A DNA stretch of 39,229 bases from Bdellovibrionales bacterium. Lineage in GTDB: Bacteria; Bdellovibrionota; Bdellovibrionia; Bdellovibrionales; JAMPXM01. Positions 1 through 8,552 of this stretch are shown here, piece by piece. Every line of letters starts with the position of its first letter. Within the stretch, counting starts at the first letter, position 1. Where the stretch lies: contig SYLX01000165.1 in assembly GCA_005808505.1 (NCBI GenBank), positions 1-39,229 on the forward strand, read 5' to 3'. The notes beneath the pieces are model-generated. The model was not told the origin of the DNA and ran no database searches. It worked only from the letters and a program-made list of their open reading frames with translations. The position numbers and the translations under genes were made by a program.

Positions 1-1143
1 GATTCCGCCCTTAACCGTGAAGTCGTAGAAGTTCTTGGCGAAGAGTGCGTTGATCTTGACGCGATTCTGAAAGCGTTTGTCTTCGCGGATCGTCGTCGAG
101 CCACCTGCCGGATTTTCCGGCGTCGTCGTGGTGACCGTGCGCTCGGTCACGCCCACGGGATCGTCAACTAATCCGATCTCGTAATAACGATCAAGACCGG
201 GCTGTACACGGAGACTCAAATACGACTTCGCAGCTCCAGCCGCCGTCGCGTTGAACAAGTAGTGAGAGTGGAAGTCGATGCTTGTCTGCATCTTCGAGCC
301 AGCGTCGAGCAAGTTATTGATCGAAGCCACGGCATTATTAACTTCTTCGATCGTCTGCTCGTCGTTGACGAGCTTACCGATCGTGCCGTCACCGCGGTTG
401 ATCTTAGAAGTGATCTCTTCGACGTTCTTGATCGTGCCTTCAATTTTGCGGAGCGATTTCACGGCTTCTTGGAGCGAAGCTTTTAAGCCGTCAGGGCCTT
501 TTTCGTTCACGATGCCGTTGATCGTACCGGTGATCTCGTGGATATCATCGACGATTTCGCCGATTTGATCTTTGCGCTCCGTCGAAAGCACCGCGAGGTT
601 CTTCGTGATTTGCTCGAGGTTACTGATGATGCGGCCGAGCGGCTTATCTTCATCACCTTCTGTTGCAGAACGAATGTTTTCCGCAACGCCACTCAACGAT
701 TTCGTGATCTTCGAAACCTCGGAAATCAGCCGATCAACGGAGGCACGGTCGTCGACAACGAGAATCTGCTCCCCGCTTCGAAGCGGCGGATCACGCGGAT
801 CACCGGAAATGATCTCGATGTGCTTATCACCTAAAATTCCGTTGGGGCGGATCTCGATGCGCGCTGACTTCGTAACCGGCGTCGCCCCTTCGAGAACCAT
901 CTCGATCCGGGCTTGCCCGTTTTCGAGTCTAATCTCTTTGATGATTCCGACATTGATACCGGCCATGCGGACGCCTGAGTTCTTAACGAGGCCTGAAGCG
1001 TCATCGATATAGAACCAAGCTTCTTTGCTGTTGCCAAGATAGCTCGGGTCATTGCTCACGCGCAGGGACATGCCCGCGATAATCCCCGCGACGATGAGGA
1101 CCATGAGTCCGACTTTGAATTCCGGCGCCTGCAGCCAGGTCAT
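1..1143 (-). CDS. mlaD: MlaD-like MCE-domain lipid transport protein (C-terminus cut by window start)
   Basis: This is the substrate-binding subunit of an Mla-type phospholipid ABC transporter, expected to be anchored in the inner membrane with its MCE ring in the periplasm. Reading back from the ATG at 1143 gives 381 open codons to base 1. There is one N-terminal membrane helix (about residues 11-25), then an MCE domain (about 38-115) containing the segment SGVRMAGINVGII and the turn RPNGILGDKHIEI. A long helical, coiled-coil-like stretch follows (about 130-270), which is typical of the longer MCE proteins rather than the short E. coli MlaD. Its ATG overlaps the mlaF stop (ATGA), so translation is probably coupled. 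The reading frame is clean. The missing C-terminus means barrel or tail features cannot be judged. Confidence 0.9.
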   Translation of the reverse strand, partial: MTWLQAPEFKVGLMVLIVAGIIAGMSLRVSNDPSYLGNSKEAWFYIDDASGLVKNSGVRMAGINVGIIKEIRLENGQARIEMVLEGATPVTKSARIEIRPNGILGDKHIEIISGDPRDPPLRSGEQILVVDDRASVDRLISEVSKITKSLSGVAENIRSATEGDEDKPLGRIISNLEQITKNLAVLSTERKDQIGEIVDDIHEITGTINGIVNEKGPDGLKASLQEAVKSLRKIEGTIKNVEEITSKINRGDGTIGKLVNDEQTIEEVNNAVASINNLLDAGSKMQTSIDFHSHYLFNATAAGAAKSYLSLRVQPGLDRYYEIGLVDDPVGVTERTVTTTTPENPAGGSTTIREDKRFQNRVKINALFAKNFYDFTVKGGI

Positions 1144-1940
1144 TTACGCTCCAGCTCCCGATGAACACCCTTGGCGACGAATCTCTTAACGAGGTCGATG
1201 TCCGAGCGCAAGAAATCATCTGGCGTTCCGTACAAAAGAACTCGGCCGGCATCGAGCATCGCGACATGATCGGCGATGCGGAATGCGGCAAAGAGGTCGT
1301 GGGAGACGACGATCGAAGTCGTCCCCTTCTTTAGATTATGTGTGCTGACGATGAGATTATCCACCATTTCGGTGAGAACGGGATCGAGGCCCGTCGTGGG
1401 CTCGTCGTAGATCAAGATCTCCGGGTCCAAAGCCAAGGCGCGAGCGAGGCCCACGCGTTTTCGCATCCCGCCGCTCATCTCCGAGGGCTGCTTATTGAAA
1501 TGCTTCTCGTCGAGACCCGAATCTTTCAGCCGCTCTCTCGCAAGCTCAACCATCGTCGACTTCGGAAGATCGCGTCGATGTTCGCGCAAAGGAAACAAAA
1601 CGTTCTCGATGGCCGTCATGTCGTCGAATAAAGCTGCGTATTGAAACAGCATGCCGTAGCGCTGACGGAGGAACGTCAGCTGATTGTTATCGAGATTCGT
1701 GATCTCATTCCCCAAGACTTTGATCGAACCAGAACTGGGGCGTAGAAGTCCCAGAATATGCTTGAGGAGAACGGACTTACCCGTCCCTGAGTATCCAATG
1801 ATGACCGTGATCTCGCCGCGCGGAATCTTTAAGTCGATGCCATTTAAGACGAACTCTTTGCCGTCGAATGACTTCCGCACATCGGTGATATCGATGGCGT
1901 GAGAGCCCGTGAATGTTCGCGCCGGCGTGATTTCTGTCAT
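1140..1940 (-). CDS. mlaF: MlaF-like ABC transporter ATP-binding protein
   Basis: This is the cytoplasmic ATPase that powers the Mla phospholipid transporter, partnering the MlaE permease and MlaD. Its 266 residues carry a Walker A GYSGTGKS at 49-56, the Q-loop glutamine near 100, the ABC signature MSGGMRK at 155-161 and Walker B EILIYDEP at 174-181, followed by the D-loop and the switch histidine (VVSHD). The length matches MlaF (about 270). Its ATG overlaps the mlaE stop as ATGA, and its own stop overlaps the mlaD start the same way, so the three subunits are likely made in fixed ratio. All catalytic residues look intact. The assignment to the Mla/Mkl group rests on the MlaE and MCE neighbours as well as sequence. 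Confidence 0.95.
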   Translation of the reverse strand: MTEITPARTFTGSHAIDITDVRKSFDGKEFVLNGIDLKIPRGEITVIIGYSGTGKSVLLKHILGLLRPSSGSIKVLGNEITNLDNNQLTFLRQRYGMLFQYAALFDDMTAIENVLFPLREHRRDLPKSTMVELARERLKDSGLDEKHFNKQPSEMSGGMRKRVGLARALALDPEILIYDEPTTGLDPVLTEMVDNLIVSTHNLKKGTTSIVVSHDLFAAFRIADHVAMLDAGRVLLYGTPDDFLRSDIDLVKRFVAKGVHRELERK

Positions 1941-2779
1941 TTAAAGACGACTGCTTTCCACTGGTAGAACACGTTGATCAAGTTCGTAACGAAAAAATCG
2001 AGGACGATAATCATCACCATGCTCAAGACGACACCTTTGTTCGTGCTCGAGCCGACGCCTGCCGCACCACCTTTGGTCGTGTACCCGCGATGCGTGCAGA
2101 TCACGGCGAAAAATAGGCCAAAGATTGCCGCTTTGAAAAGCCCTTCGTAAATGTGGAAGGGTTCTAACCAAAGTGTTGTGCGTGCCCAGAACTGAGCTTC
2201 ATCCATTTCGAGAAGATGAATGGAGATTAGCCAGCAACCAAACATCGAAACGAAATCGAAGACGCCTGTCAAAAGAGGCATCACGAAAACAGCCGCAAGA
2301 ATCCGCGGGCTCACGAGGTACTGAATCGGATTCACGCCCATGACTTCGAGGGCGTCGATTTGCTCCGTCACGCGCATCGTCCCAAGTCGCGCGGCCATGG
2401 CTCCGCCCGCGCGTGCTGACACGATGAGGCCCGTGAGAACTGGACCAAGCTCTTTAAAGATAGAGAGACCAACTGTCGGACCAACCAAGCTCTCAGCGTT
2501 GACGAGTTTAAAGCCAAGATAAATTTGGTAAGCAAGTGCTAGACCCGTGAAGAATCCCGAAAGCGAGATGATGGAGATCGACTTGTTACCGATGAACTCC
2601 ATGTGCGACATCAGCTCTTGGAAGCGGAACGGTCGACTAAAGAACGCTTTTGTCGCTTGCCAGCCGAAGATGATGAGTTCTCCGGTCTCCATCACGTTCT
2701 GCTTGATGGAACCCCAGAGCCAAAACCAGATTGCGTCGAGCTTTTGATTGAAGCGTTCGCGGCGCTCGGCGTAGTTCAT
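1937..2779 (-). CDS. mlaE: MlaE-family phospholipid ABC transporter permease
   Basis: This is the inner-membrane permease of the Mla-type lipid transporter. The protein has 280 residues, close to the family norm of 255-280. It begins with a hydrophilic amphipathic N-terminus (about 1-60), followed by the MlaE domain with several membrane helices. The family-typical segment ELGPVLTGLIVSARAGGAMA is present, followed by the turn GTMRVTEQIDALEVMGVNP, which is the region that couples to the ATPase. It starts with an ATG that overlaps the alr stop (ATGA) and ends overlapping mlaF. No defects are seen. Whether the transporter imports or exports phospholipid cannot be read from the sequence. Confidence 0.95.
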   Translation of the reverse strand: MNYAERRERFNQKLDAIWFWLWGSIKQNVMETGELIIFGWQATKAFFSRPFRFQELMSHMEFIGNKSISIISLSGFFTGLALAYQIYLGFKLVNAESLVGPTVGLSIFKELGPVLTGLIVSARAGGAMAARLGTMRVTEQIDALEVMGVNPIQYLVSPRILAAVFVMPLLTGVFDFVSMFGCWLISIHLLEMDEAQFWARTTLWLEPFHIYEGLFKAAIFGLFFAVICTHRGYTTKGGAAGVGSSTNKGVVLSMVMIIVLDFFVTNLINVFYQWKAVVFK

Positions 2780-3981
2780 CGCGCAGCTCCTTCGTAAGAC
2801 GCACCGATAAAACGGCGCGGCACACGGTCGCTCACGCGGGTCAAAACTTCGTACGCAATGGTGCCCGTCATTTGGGCGACGTCTTCGGCAAGAATCCTTT
2901 GCCCCTTCTGCTCACCGATCAACACAACTTCTTCGCCGTTTTGAACCGGCGCTTTCAGATCGGCGACATCGGTGAGATCTACCATGAAATAGTCCATGCA
3001 GACGATTCCCGCTATCGGAACCCGCTGTCCCCGACACAGGACTGATCCTTTATTGGACAAAGCACGCGCCCATCCGTCCGCGTAGCCAAACGGAATGACA
3101 CCGATCAAAGAAGGACGATCCGCGCGCCAAGTGGCTCCGTAAGAAACGACATCGCCTTTAGCTACTTTCTTCGTAAGAACGATGCGACTCTTCAAACTCA
3201 TCACGGGTTTAAGATCAACCGCGAGAGCCGGATCGGCCGCCGCTTGGACTCCGTAAATTGAGATTCCAGGTCGAGCTCCGAGCGGTCCGACCTCTTCCTT
3301 GCGCAATCCCTCTTGTGAGAGGGCGCGTTTCCAGACGCCGACGGTTCCACCTGAGTTCAACGCGTGCGCGTGAACTTTGAGACCCCGAAATGCGCTCATC
3401 ACCTTTGCGAACTGAACGAATTGAGATTGCGAATCACCCTGCGCAACGCCCGCATCGTCACCGCGCAAAAGATGCGTGCAAACGCCTTCGAGCTCAAGTG
3501 AAGAATGATTAGCAAATCGTTCGCGGAGCCGAGGAGCCTCTTCGATAGCAAAGCCGAGACGGTTCATTCCGGTATTGAACTTCAAATGAACTTTTGGTTT
3601 TGCCTTTTTCAACGTGGATTTTAAGGCGACCTTTTCTAGCGCGTCGAGCTGACTCCAGTCGCTAAGAACGGTCGTCAGCTCGTGATCGATCATCGCTTGT
3701 GCGGAAACTTCATCCGAAAACACACCGAACACGAGAAGGTCTTCACGGTCTCCGTTTTTACGAAGCTTGATCCCCTCTTCGATGAGCGCCACGCCTAAAT
3801 GCCGGGCACCGGCGATGCGGAGGGCGTTTGCAACTTCCCGATCACCGTGACCATAGGCATTGGCTTTGATCATGGGACAAAAGAAGGCCGCGGGATCCAC
3901 AAACCCACGCAGGACAAGAAAGTTAGCCTGCACGGCGCTGAGGTCGATCTCTGCAATCGACGGCCGGAAAATCTCACTCAC
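2776..3981 (-). CDS. alr: Alanine racemase
   Basis: This PLP enzyme interconverts L- and D-alanine in the cytosol and supplies D-Ala for peptidoglycan. I place the start at the GTG at 3981-3979, giving 401 residues. This GTG overlaps the upstream stop as GTGA, is preceded by a GGAGAG ribosome site at 8-base spacing, and brings the protein to family length. The longer open frame to 4140 runs inside the upstream gene and adds non-homologous sequence. The PLP-binding lysine lies in MIKANAYGHG (Lys39). The C-terminal catalytic tyrosine region is SYGATW, followed by IPFGYADGW and the CMDYFMVDLTDV segment. Its position between signalling genes and mlaE suggests joint control of envelope synthesis; that role is inference. 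Confidence 0.95.
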   Translation of the reverse strand: MSEIFRPSIAEIDLSAVQANFLVLRGFVDPAAFFCPMIKANAYGHGDREVANALRIAGARHLGVALIEEGIKLRKNGDREDLLVFGVFSDEVSAQAMIDHELTTVLSDWSQLDALEKVALKSTLKKAKPKVHLKFNTGMNRLGFAIEEAPRLRERFANHSSLELEGVCTHLLRGDDAGVAQGDSQSQFVQFAKVMSAFRGLKVHAHALNSGGTVGVWKRALSQEGLRKEEVGPLGARPGISIYGVQAAADPALAVDLKPVMSLKSRIVLTKKVAKGDVVSYGATWRADRPSLIGVIPFGYADGWARALSNKGSVLCRGQRVPIAGIVCMDYFMVDLTDVADLKAPVQNGEEVVLIGEQKGQRILAEDVAQMTGTIAYEVLTRVSDRVPRRFIGASYEGAAR

Positions 3982-5594
3982 TGATTCTCTCCACTTAATC
4001 TCGATTCGGCTCCTGATGAGCCGTCTCCACCAGGCGTGCCGTCGCTTGAGCGCATCGAGCTGACTTCCGCGCGTTCGCTTGAAGGCATCTCGCGCGGAGA
4101 AAAGTCGAGCTGGAAACCTGGCGTAGCGCTCGCAAGGCAAACTTTGTTTCCGCCGGCTCGTTTTACCTCGTGCATCGACTCATCCGCGGAACGTATCAGA
4201 CTCTCCGCATCGCTTGAGAACGAAGGATATTCGCTGACACCACAACTCATTGTCACGTTGCCCAGCGAAAGACTTTCTAGAAGCGGGATCCTTGTCATCT
4301 CAACGATTCGGCGGATGCGCTCGGCCTTAACCGCCGCACCCATGTGCGGAGTGTGGGGAAGCAGACACGCGAATTCATCGGGACCAATGCGCGCGACGAT
4401 ATCATTGGTGCGCGTGGTCTTCTTTAACATCTGGCCGATCGTCTTCAGAATGCTATCGACCGGTTGGTACCCGAGCTTTTGGTTGAACTTCCCGATTCCG
4501 TCGATGTCCATCACGATCAATGAGACAGGAAGAAGTAGCCGACGCGCGCGCGCAATCTCGTCATCCAAAAGTTTTAAGAAATGCTTGCGATTGTAGACGC
4601 CCGTCACGGGATCGCTGGTGTCGAGGAGATGTTTTTCCTTCATCGTGAGATTGCGCTTATACGCGATATCCAACATGTGACGAAGAGCGAGAAGCCGACT
4701 TGAATCGGTTTCGGCATCCGTTTCCTCAAGCACCACGAAGACACCGACGACATCGCCATCGACTCTATGCGAAAAGGCGGTGAACTTTTCTTTTTTAAAG
4801 ACTTCGAGAACTAAGGTTCTCAACGCCGGGAGCGTGCTTGGCTGATCAAGATACTTCGCGAGGGTTGTCGTGTCTTCGCGCTTGAGATCAATACCAATAC
4901 CGCGGAACTTCTCTGTCGGGAGCAGCGTTGCCTGGGAGAAGAGCAACGACATGTGACTCGGGACGTACTTGAAATACAGAACCGGAGTTGATCCCAGAAT
5001 GCGGGTCACGGAATCCATGAACACTTGCACCGTGGGTTCGAGTTCTTTATTCATCGAAAAGCGACTTAGGGAATTATTGAAGCCAGTCAGATCGATGAGG
5101 TTCGAAGGTTTTTCGGCCAGAACCGGCGCGAGAGGCGGCTGGCCGCCCGCTCCTTCTCCGCTGAAGTGTTCGCGAAGCTGCTCGCTTTCAAATTGGAAGT
5201 AGAGTCGCGAAGCCGCGCGATCCATCTTTTGGATGATCTCAAGACTCGAAACAAAGGGTTTCACGATGGAATCGTAAGCTAGGCCGCGACCGACGTACTG
5301 AAAGGCTTGAAGCTGAAGGGCCGATGGTACGATAAGAATCGGCAGAATCTCGGGACTGAGAGCATTGAGGTCGATTAAAAACTTTTCGATCCCGTCGCTA
5401 AAGGCTTCGACATCGACCGTAACGATGTGCGGAAGCTCTTCGCGCGCCATCGCCAGCGCTGACTCAAGCGTCGGATAAAAACGCGTGTCTTCATAGCCCA
5501 TCGATTGGATGGAATCCATGACAGGCTTGATCGATGAGAGATCTCGATCAATCAAGAAAACGGTGAACTCTTTACGACGCTGGGTAATATCCAC
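3978..5594 (-). CDS. REC-like / GGDEF (GPDEF variant) response regulator
   Basis: This 538-residue protein has an N-terminal receiver-like domain (about 10-125) with Asp16/Asp18, a candidate phospho-acceptor Asp61 and the conserved Lys112 (VKP). A middle region (about 180-310) of GAF-like size follows, then a GGDEF domain (about 325-490). The active-site loop reads GPDEF at 404-408, so the second glycine of GG(D/E)EF is proline. The inhibitory I-site RTND is present at 395-398, exactly five residues upstream. The domain may therefore bind c-di-GMP or have weak or no synthase activity. It starts with GTG at 5594; the ribosome site GAGAGG overlaps the end of the upstream kinase gene, 7 bases away. 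The kinase is its likely partner by position, although that kinase has lost its acceptor His. Confidence 0.85.
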   Translation of the reverse strand: MDITQRRKEFTVFLIDRDLSSIKPVMDSIQSMGYEDTRFYPTLESALAMAREELPHIVTVDVEAFSDGIEKFLIDLNALSPEILPILIVPSALQLQAFQYVGRGLAYDSIVKPFVSSLEIIQKMDRAASRLYFQFESEQLREHFSGEGAGGQPPLAPVLAEKPSNLIDLTGFNNSLSRFSMNKELEPTVQVFMDSVTRILGSTPVLYFKYVPSHMSLLFSQATLLPTEKFRGIGIDLKREDTTTLAKYLDQPSTLPALRTLVLEVFKKEKFTAFSHRVDGDVVGVFVVLEETDAETDSSRLLALRHMLDIAYKRNLTMKEKHLLDTSDPVTGVYNRKHFLKLLDDEIARARRLLLPVSLIVMDIDGIGKFNQKLGYQPVDSILKTIGQMLKKTTRTNDIVARIGPDEFACLLPHTPHMGAAVKAERIRRIVEMTRIPLLESLSLGNVTMSCGVSEYPSFSSDAESLIRSADESMHEVKRAGGNKVCLASATPGFQLDFSPREMPSSERAEVSSMRSSDGTPGGDGSSGAESRLSGENQ

Positions 5595-5601
5595 GTTCTA
5601 T

Positions 5602-8220
5602 TTAACCTCTCGCCTTCGGACGACGGATCTTCACTTCAAAGGGCTTAGTCGCTCCGGCGTTAGCCACGACGTCAACTCCACCCGAAGCCGAGGCTACGGC
5701 AGAAGTTGCGGCTTGGCTCGAGGAAGTCGCTACACCAGGAGCTCCCGGCGACTTTGCGGAACCAAAAGCCTCCTTGAGGCTCATGTTTGCAAACGCCTCG
5801 GAGTCATCATCGTCATCATCTTCGAAACTGAAGGGTTTCGATTCCGCCTGCTTTGGCATCTCTTGATCAGCCGAAGACTTCACTGCCGCATCTTTTGCGC
5901 TCGCTTGCGCAGCGGTCTGGGCTTGGCTGGGCGTCGCGGTGGCCGCGGGTTTTTCTTTGATCTTGCCGAGTGCTTTTTGCAAAGCGATTTGGAGAGGATT
6001 CGGAGGCAAGCTCGGTGGAACCGCGATCGTCGGTTTATCAGTTGTGACCGCTTTCTCCGCCGTTTTGTTTTCAGCCTTGGCTTCTGGTTTGGCGTCGAGT
6101 TTCGGTTCGGGCTTCAAGATATCCTCCGATCCTTGCGCGGGTTCGAAATCTGCAAGAACCGAAACGGTCTTTGTCGGCTCGTTTGCATTTTCATCTCTCG
6201 GTGGCGGCGGGGTGGCGAAAGCTTCGCTGATCGAGCTGGCGAGAGCTCCGACTTCTTGCTGCCGGAATGCTTGCTTCTCCTCGGTGGAGACCGGGAATTT
6301 CATGGTGAAAGTAGCCCCTTCACCGGGAACCGTTTCGATATCGCAGTGAGCGCCGATGCGATCAAGTGCAGATTGAACGAAAGCAAGACCGAGTCCCATC
6401 CCTTTCGTCGATTGGAAACCCCGGAAGAAGGGATCAAACGCCTTCTCTTTCACATCTCGACTCATGCCAACGCCCGTGTCGCCAACACTTAAATAGATGC
6501 TGTCGCTCAAGTAATCGAGTTGGACTTTGATTTGCTTTTGCGGACGCACCTTCAAGGCTTCACGGGCGTTGTCGATGACGTGCGTGAGCGCTTTTTCGAT
6601 TTGTCCAGAGGAGCCATGGACCAGTGGAACCTGATGAAGATCGAGAACCACGTCGATCTGCTCGGTCTTGAGTGCCGACGCGTTCTTTTCAAACACTTGG
6701 ATGACCGTGGTGCGAAGATCCATCGTTTCGGTTGGACCGACTTCCTCAGCGCTACCGGCCCAAGCATGAAGGCGCTCGAGCACTTCTTTGGCGCGGCGAG
6801 CTTCTCTTTCGATGCTCTCGGCGTGATTGCGAATTTCGGTTTCTTCCGCTTTGGTCTTTGTCAGCTGCGCATGACCGAGGATGGCGAGAAGCGGCTCTTT
6901 CATCGCGTTTGTGAAACCTTCTTTGAAAAGGTCGTAAACCGCTTTGCGCTCGTTTGCGAGTTTTGCATGAAGACCTGTCTCCGTACCCGCCTTCGTTCCG
7001 GTAGAGCTTGTCTCTGTCAGAGTGTCTTCGCGGACTCCGCCTTTAGCCGTTGTCGATGAATCCCCCTTCGAGCCGGACGAGAGATTCCAGGAAGCTTTCG
7101 AAGCCAGAGCTGCGGGACTGCTTTCCGCAAGCAGACGAGTGAGGGTGCCGATCTCATCTTTTGTATCGAGCGGACGGAAGCCGTGAGGTTCACCGCGGTT
7201 GATTGCGCGAATTGCCGCCGAGGCATCTTCAATAGGTTGGGCAATACTTCGCCCCAAGAGGAAAGCGAGGATCAAACCGAAGAGTCCAACCGCCGCACCG
7301 GTTGAAAGCGCAGTGCTCACGTGGTTATTCACGAGGTCCTGTGCGGTCGAAAGGGGCGAAGTGATCACCGCGTAGAGGTTCGTGCGATCAACTTTTTCGT
7401 AGTGGCCCATGACAGGCTGGCGTTCGATGTCGTCGTAGTTTCCGCTCGCCGCCGCTTTTTTAGCCTTTACGATCTCGGAAACGATCGGATCTTCGGTGAA
7501 CAGGGCGCCTAAATAAGCTTTGTTGACGTGGGACGCGATGTAACCGCGCTCATCGACCAGGTAAACGGTGTTGACCGAGCCGATGTAATCTTCCGTTACG
7601 TCGGCAAGCGGATTACCCGTAGCGAAACCCACGACGATGGCTTTCTTTCCGGTTCCGGAAGGAGCAGCAGCGTAATCGGTTCCATCAGGCAAGGTTGGAT
7701 CCGCCGGAGCACCGGGAGCACCTTGCGGAATCGCATTTTGAATTTCGACAGAAATCATCATTGCGTAAACCGGGAGAGCTTGAGGATCGCTCACGCGAAC
7801 CCAGATCATTTCGCCGTCCTTCACTCGCGCGTACGGAAGACTCTTGATCAAAACGGTTTCGTGACCTTGGGGCCACTGCTCGGCTTTCGTGCCGGGATTG
7901 CGTTCGATCCACTGAGGAGCCCATTGGCCGCCCGCTCCGGGTTGAACCAATCCGATCACATCGAAACCCGAAACCCCACGCGCCCGCGCTTGAGGTCCTT
8001 GCGACATTCGGCCAGCGGCGTAGCGAACGAGTTTAGTCTTCTGCTCATCGAGTCTCTCTTGAACGAGTCGCTTGAGAGGTGCAATCTGCTTCATGGAAGA
8101 GTCGGCCATGAAACCAAGTTTATCTTTGAGGAGAAGACCACGCGTCTTCCAGACGACTGCGGCAACTGATCCCACTAGCACTAGGAAAACGAGCAGCGTG
8201 ATTTTCCACTGAATACGCAT
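5602..8220 (-). CDS. Membrane sensor histidine kinase homologue with degenerate H-box
   Basis: The start is set at the ATG at 8220, which follows GGGGA and opens directly into a membrane helix; an in-frame extension to 8361 looks non-coding. The 872-residue protein has TM1 (about 7-24), a periplasmic double-Cache-like sensor (about 35-300), TM2 (about 303-323), HAMP (about 323-370), a Ser/Thr/Gly-rich linker, a HisKA-like helical pair (about 425-490) and an intact HATPase domain (N-box Asn551, DTGVGM 581-586, KGMGLGLAF loop). Where H-E-x-x-x-P-L is expected, the sequence is N-A-M-K-E-P-L, so the acceptor His is Asn438. The last 220 residues or so are low-complexity (Ala/Lys/Glu/Pro, with a run of Asp) and probably disordered. 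It is first in the operon with the REC-GGDEF gene. Confidence 0.85.
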   Translation of the reverse strand: MRIQWKITLLVFLVLVGSVAAVVWKTRGLLLKDKLGFMADSSMKQIAPLKRLVQERLDEQKTKLVRYAAGRMSQGPQARARGVSGFDVIGLVQPGAGGQWAPQWIERNPGTKAEQWPQGHETVLIKSLPYARVKDGEMIWVRVSDPQALPVYAMMISVEIQNAIPQGAPGAPADPTLPDGTDYAAAPSGTGKKAIVVGFATGNPLADVTEDYIGSVNTVYLVDERGYIASHVNKAYLGALFTEDPIVSEIVKAKKAAASGNYDDIERQPVMGHYEKVDRTNLYAVITSPLSTAQDLVNNHVSTALSTGAAVGLFGLILAFLLGRSIAQPIEDASAAIRAINRGEPHGFRPLDTKDEIGTLTRLLAESSPAALASKASWNLSSGSKGDSSTTAKGGVREDTLTETSSTGTKAGTETGLHAKLANERKAVYDLFKEGFTNAMKEPLLAILGHAQLTKTKAEETEIRNHAESIEREARRAKEVLERLHAWAGSAEEVGPTETMDLRTTVIQVFEKNASALKTEQIDVVLDLHQVPLVHGSSGQIEKALTHVIDNAREALKVRPQKQIKVQLDYLSDSIYLSVGDTGVGMSRDVKEKAFDPFFRGFQSTKGMGLGLAFVQSALDRIGAHCDIETVPGEGATFTMKFPVSTEEKQAFRQQEVGALASSISEAFATPPPPRDENANEPTKTVSVLADFEPAQGSEDILKPEPKLDAKPEAKAENKTAEKAVTTDKPTIAVPPSLPPNPLQIALQKALGKIKEKPAATATPSQAQTAAQASAKDAAVKSSADQEMPKQAESKPFSFEDDDDDDSEAFANMSLKEAFGSAKSPGAPGVATSSSQAATSAVASASGGVDVVANAGATKPFEVKIRRPKARG

Positions 8221-8552
8221 AAGGTCCCCATCCTTGGTGACGTCGCAAGTGCGCGTCGAAAACAAACTCGCTAGCCAAACGTGAACTCGCCGCGGATAAG
8301 AAATTTGACGATCGCCGAGGTCATCGTCTTGACGACCCTGGTAACCGGCTTGCGAATGCACTGGCTTGGCTGAGAATAAACCCCGAATTTCATTCTACTT
8401 TTATGCCTCTCCCCGACGCAAGCCGAGAGCCTCGAGGAAAGCCCAAGTTGAAGAGAAGTTCGACCAAAGTCGGCTTCTCTTGCGTGTGGTTCCCTTTTGC
8501 TTTCGGGAATCTCTCGACGTTGGTAGGGAGTTTGGTTATTCTCGCGCCTCTT
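8221..8552. other. Divergent intergenic region between sensor kinase operon and nadB
   Basis: This 332-bp stretch separates the divergent starts of the sensor-kinase operon (minus) and nadB (plus), so it should hold both promoters. Open frames extend into it from both sides, but the extensions lack recognisable protein features and I treat them as non-coding. I see no convincing sigma-70 pair. The one clear structure is the hairpin at 8451-8481, listed separately. Confidence 0.6.
8451..8481 (+). promoter_or_regulatory. Hairpin in nadB leader
   Basis: AAGAGAAG (8451-8458) pairs with CTTCTCTT (8474-8481). Inside it, CGAC (8461-8464) pairs with GTCG (8469-8472) around a CAAA loop, leaving a small 2+1 internal bulge. 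It lies about 70 bases before the nadB ATG and has no T-run, so it is not a simple terminator. It could be an mRNA leader element or a protein operator. Confidence 0.5.

Noticed and set aside
3982..4140. N-terminal extension of alanine racemase to the ATG at 4140
   Set aside because: The added residues lie inside the GGDEF gene in another frame, and the GTG at 3981 has a ribosome site and the same 4-base overlap as its neighbours.
5509..6492. A 327-residue open frame on the plus strand opposite the sensor kinase and GGDEF genes
   Set aside because: It is a shadow frame rich in Arg/Ser/Phe with no domain, and the opposite strand has clear domains throughout.
8221..8361. 47-residue N-terminal extension of the sensor kinase
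   Set aside because: It is hydrophilic and would bury the first membrane helix; the ATG at 8220 has a ribosome site and starts right before the helix.
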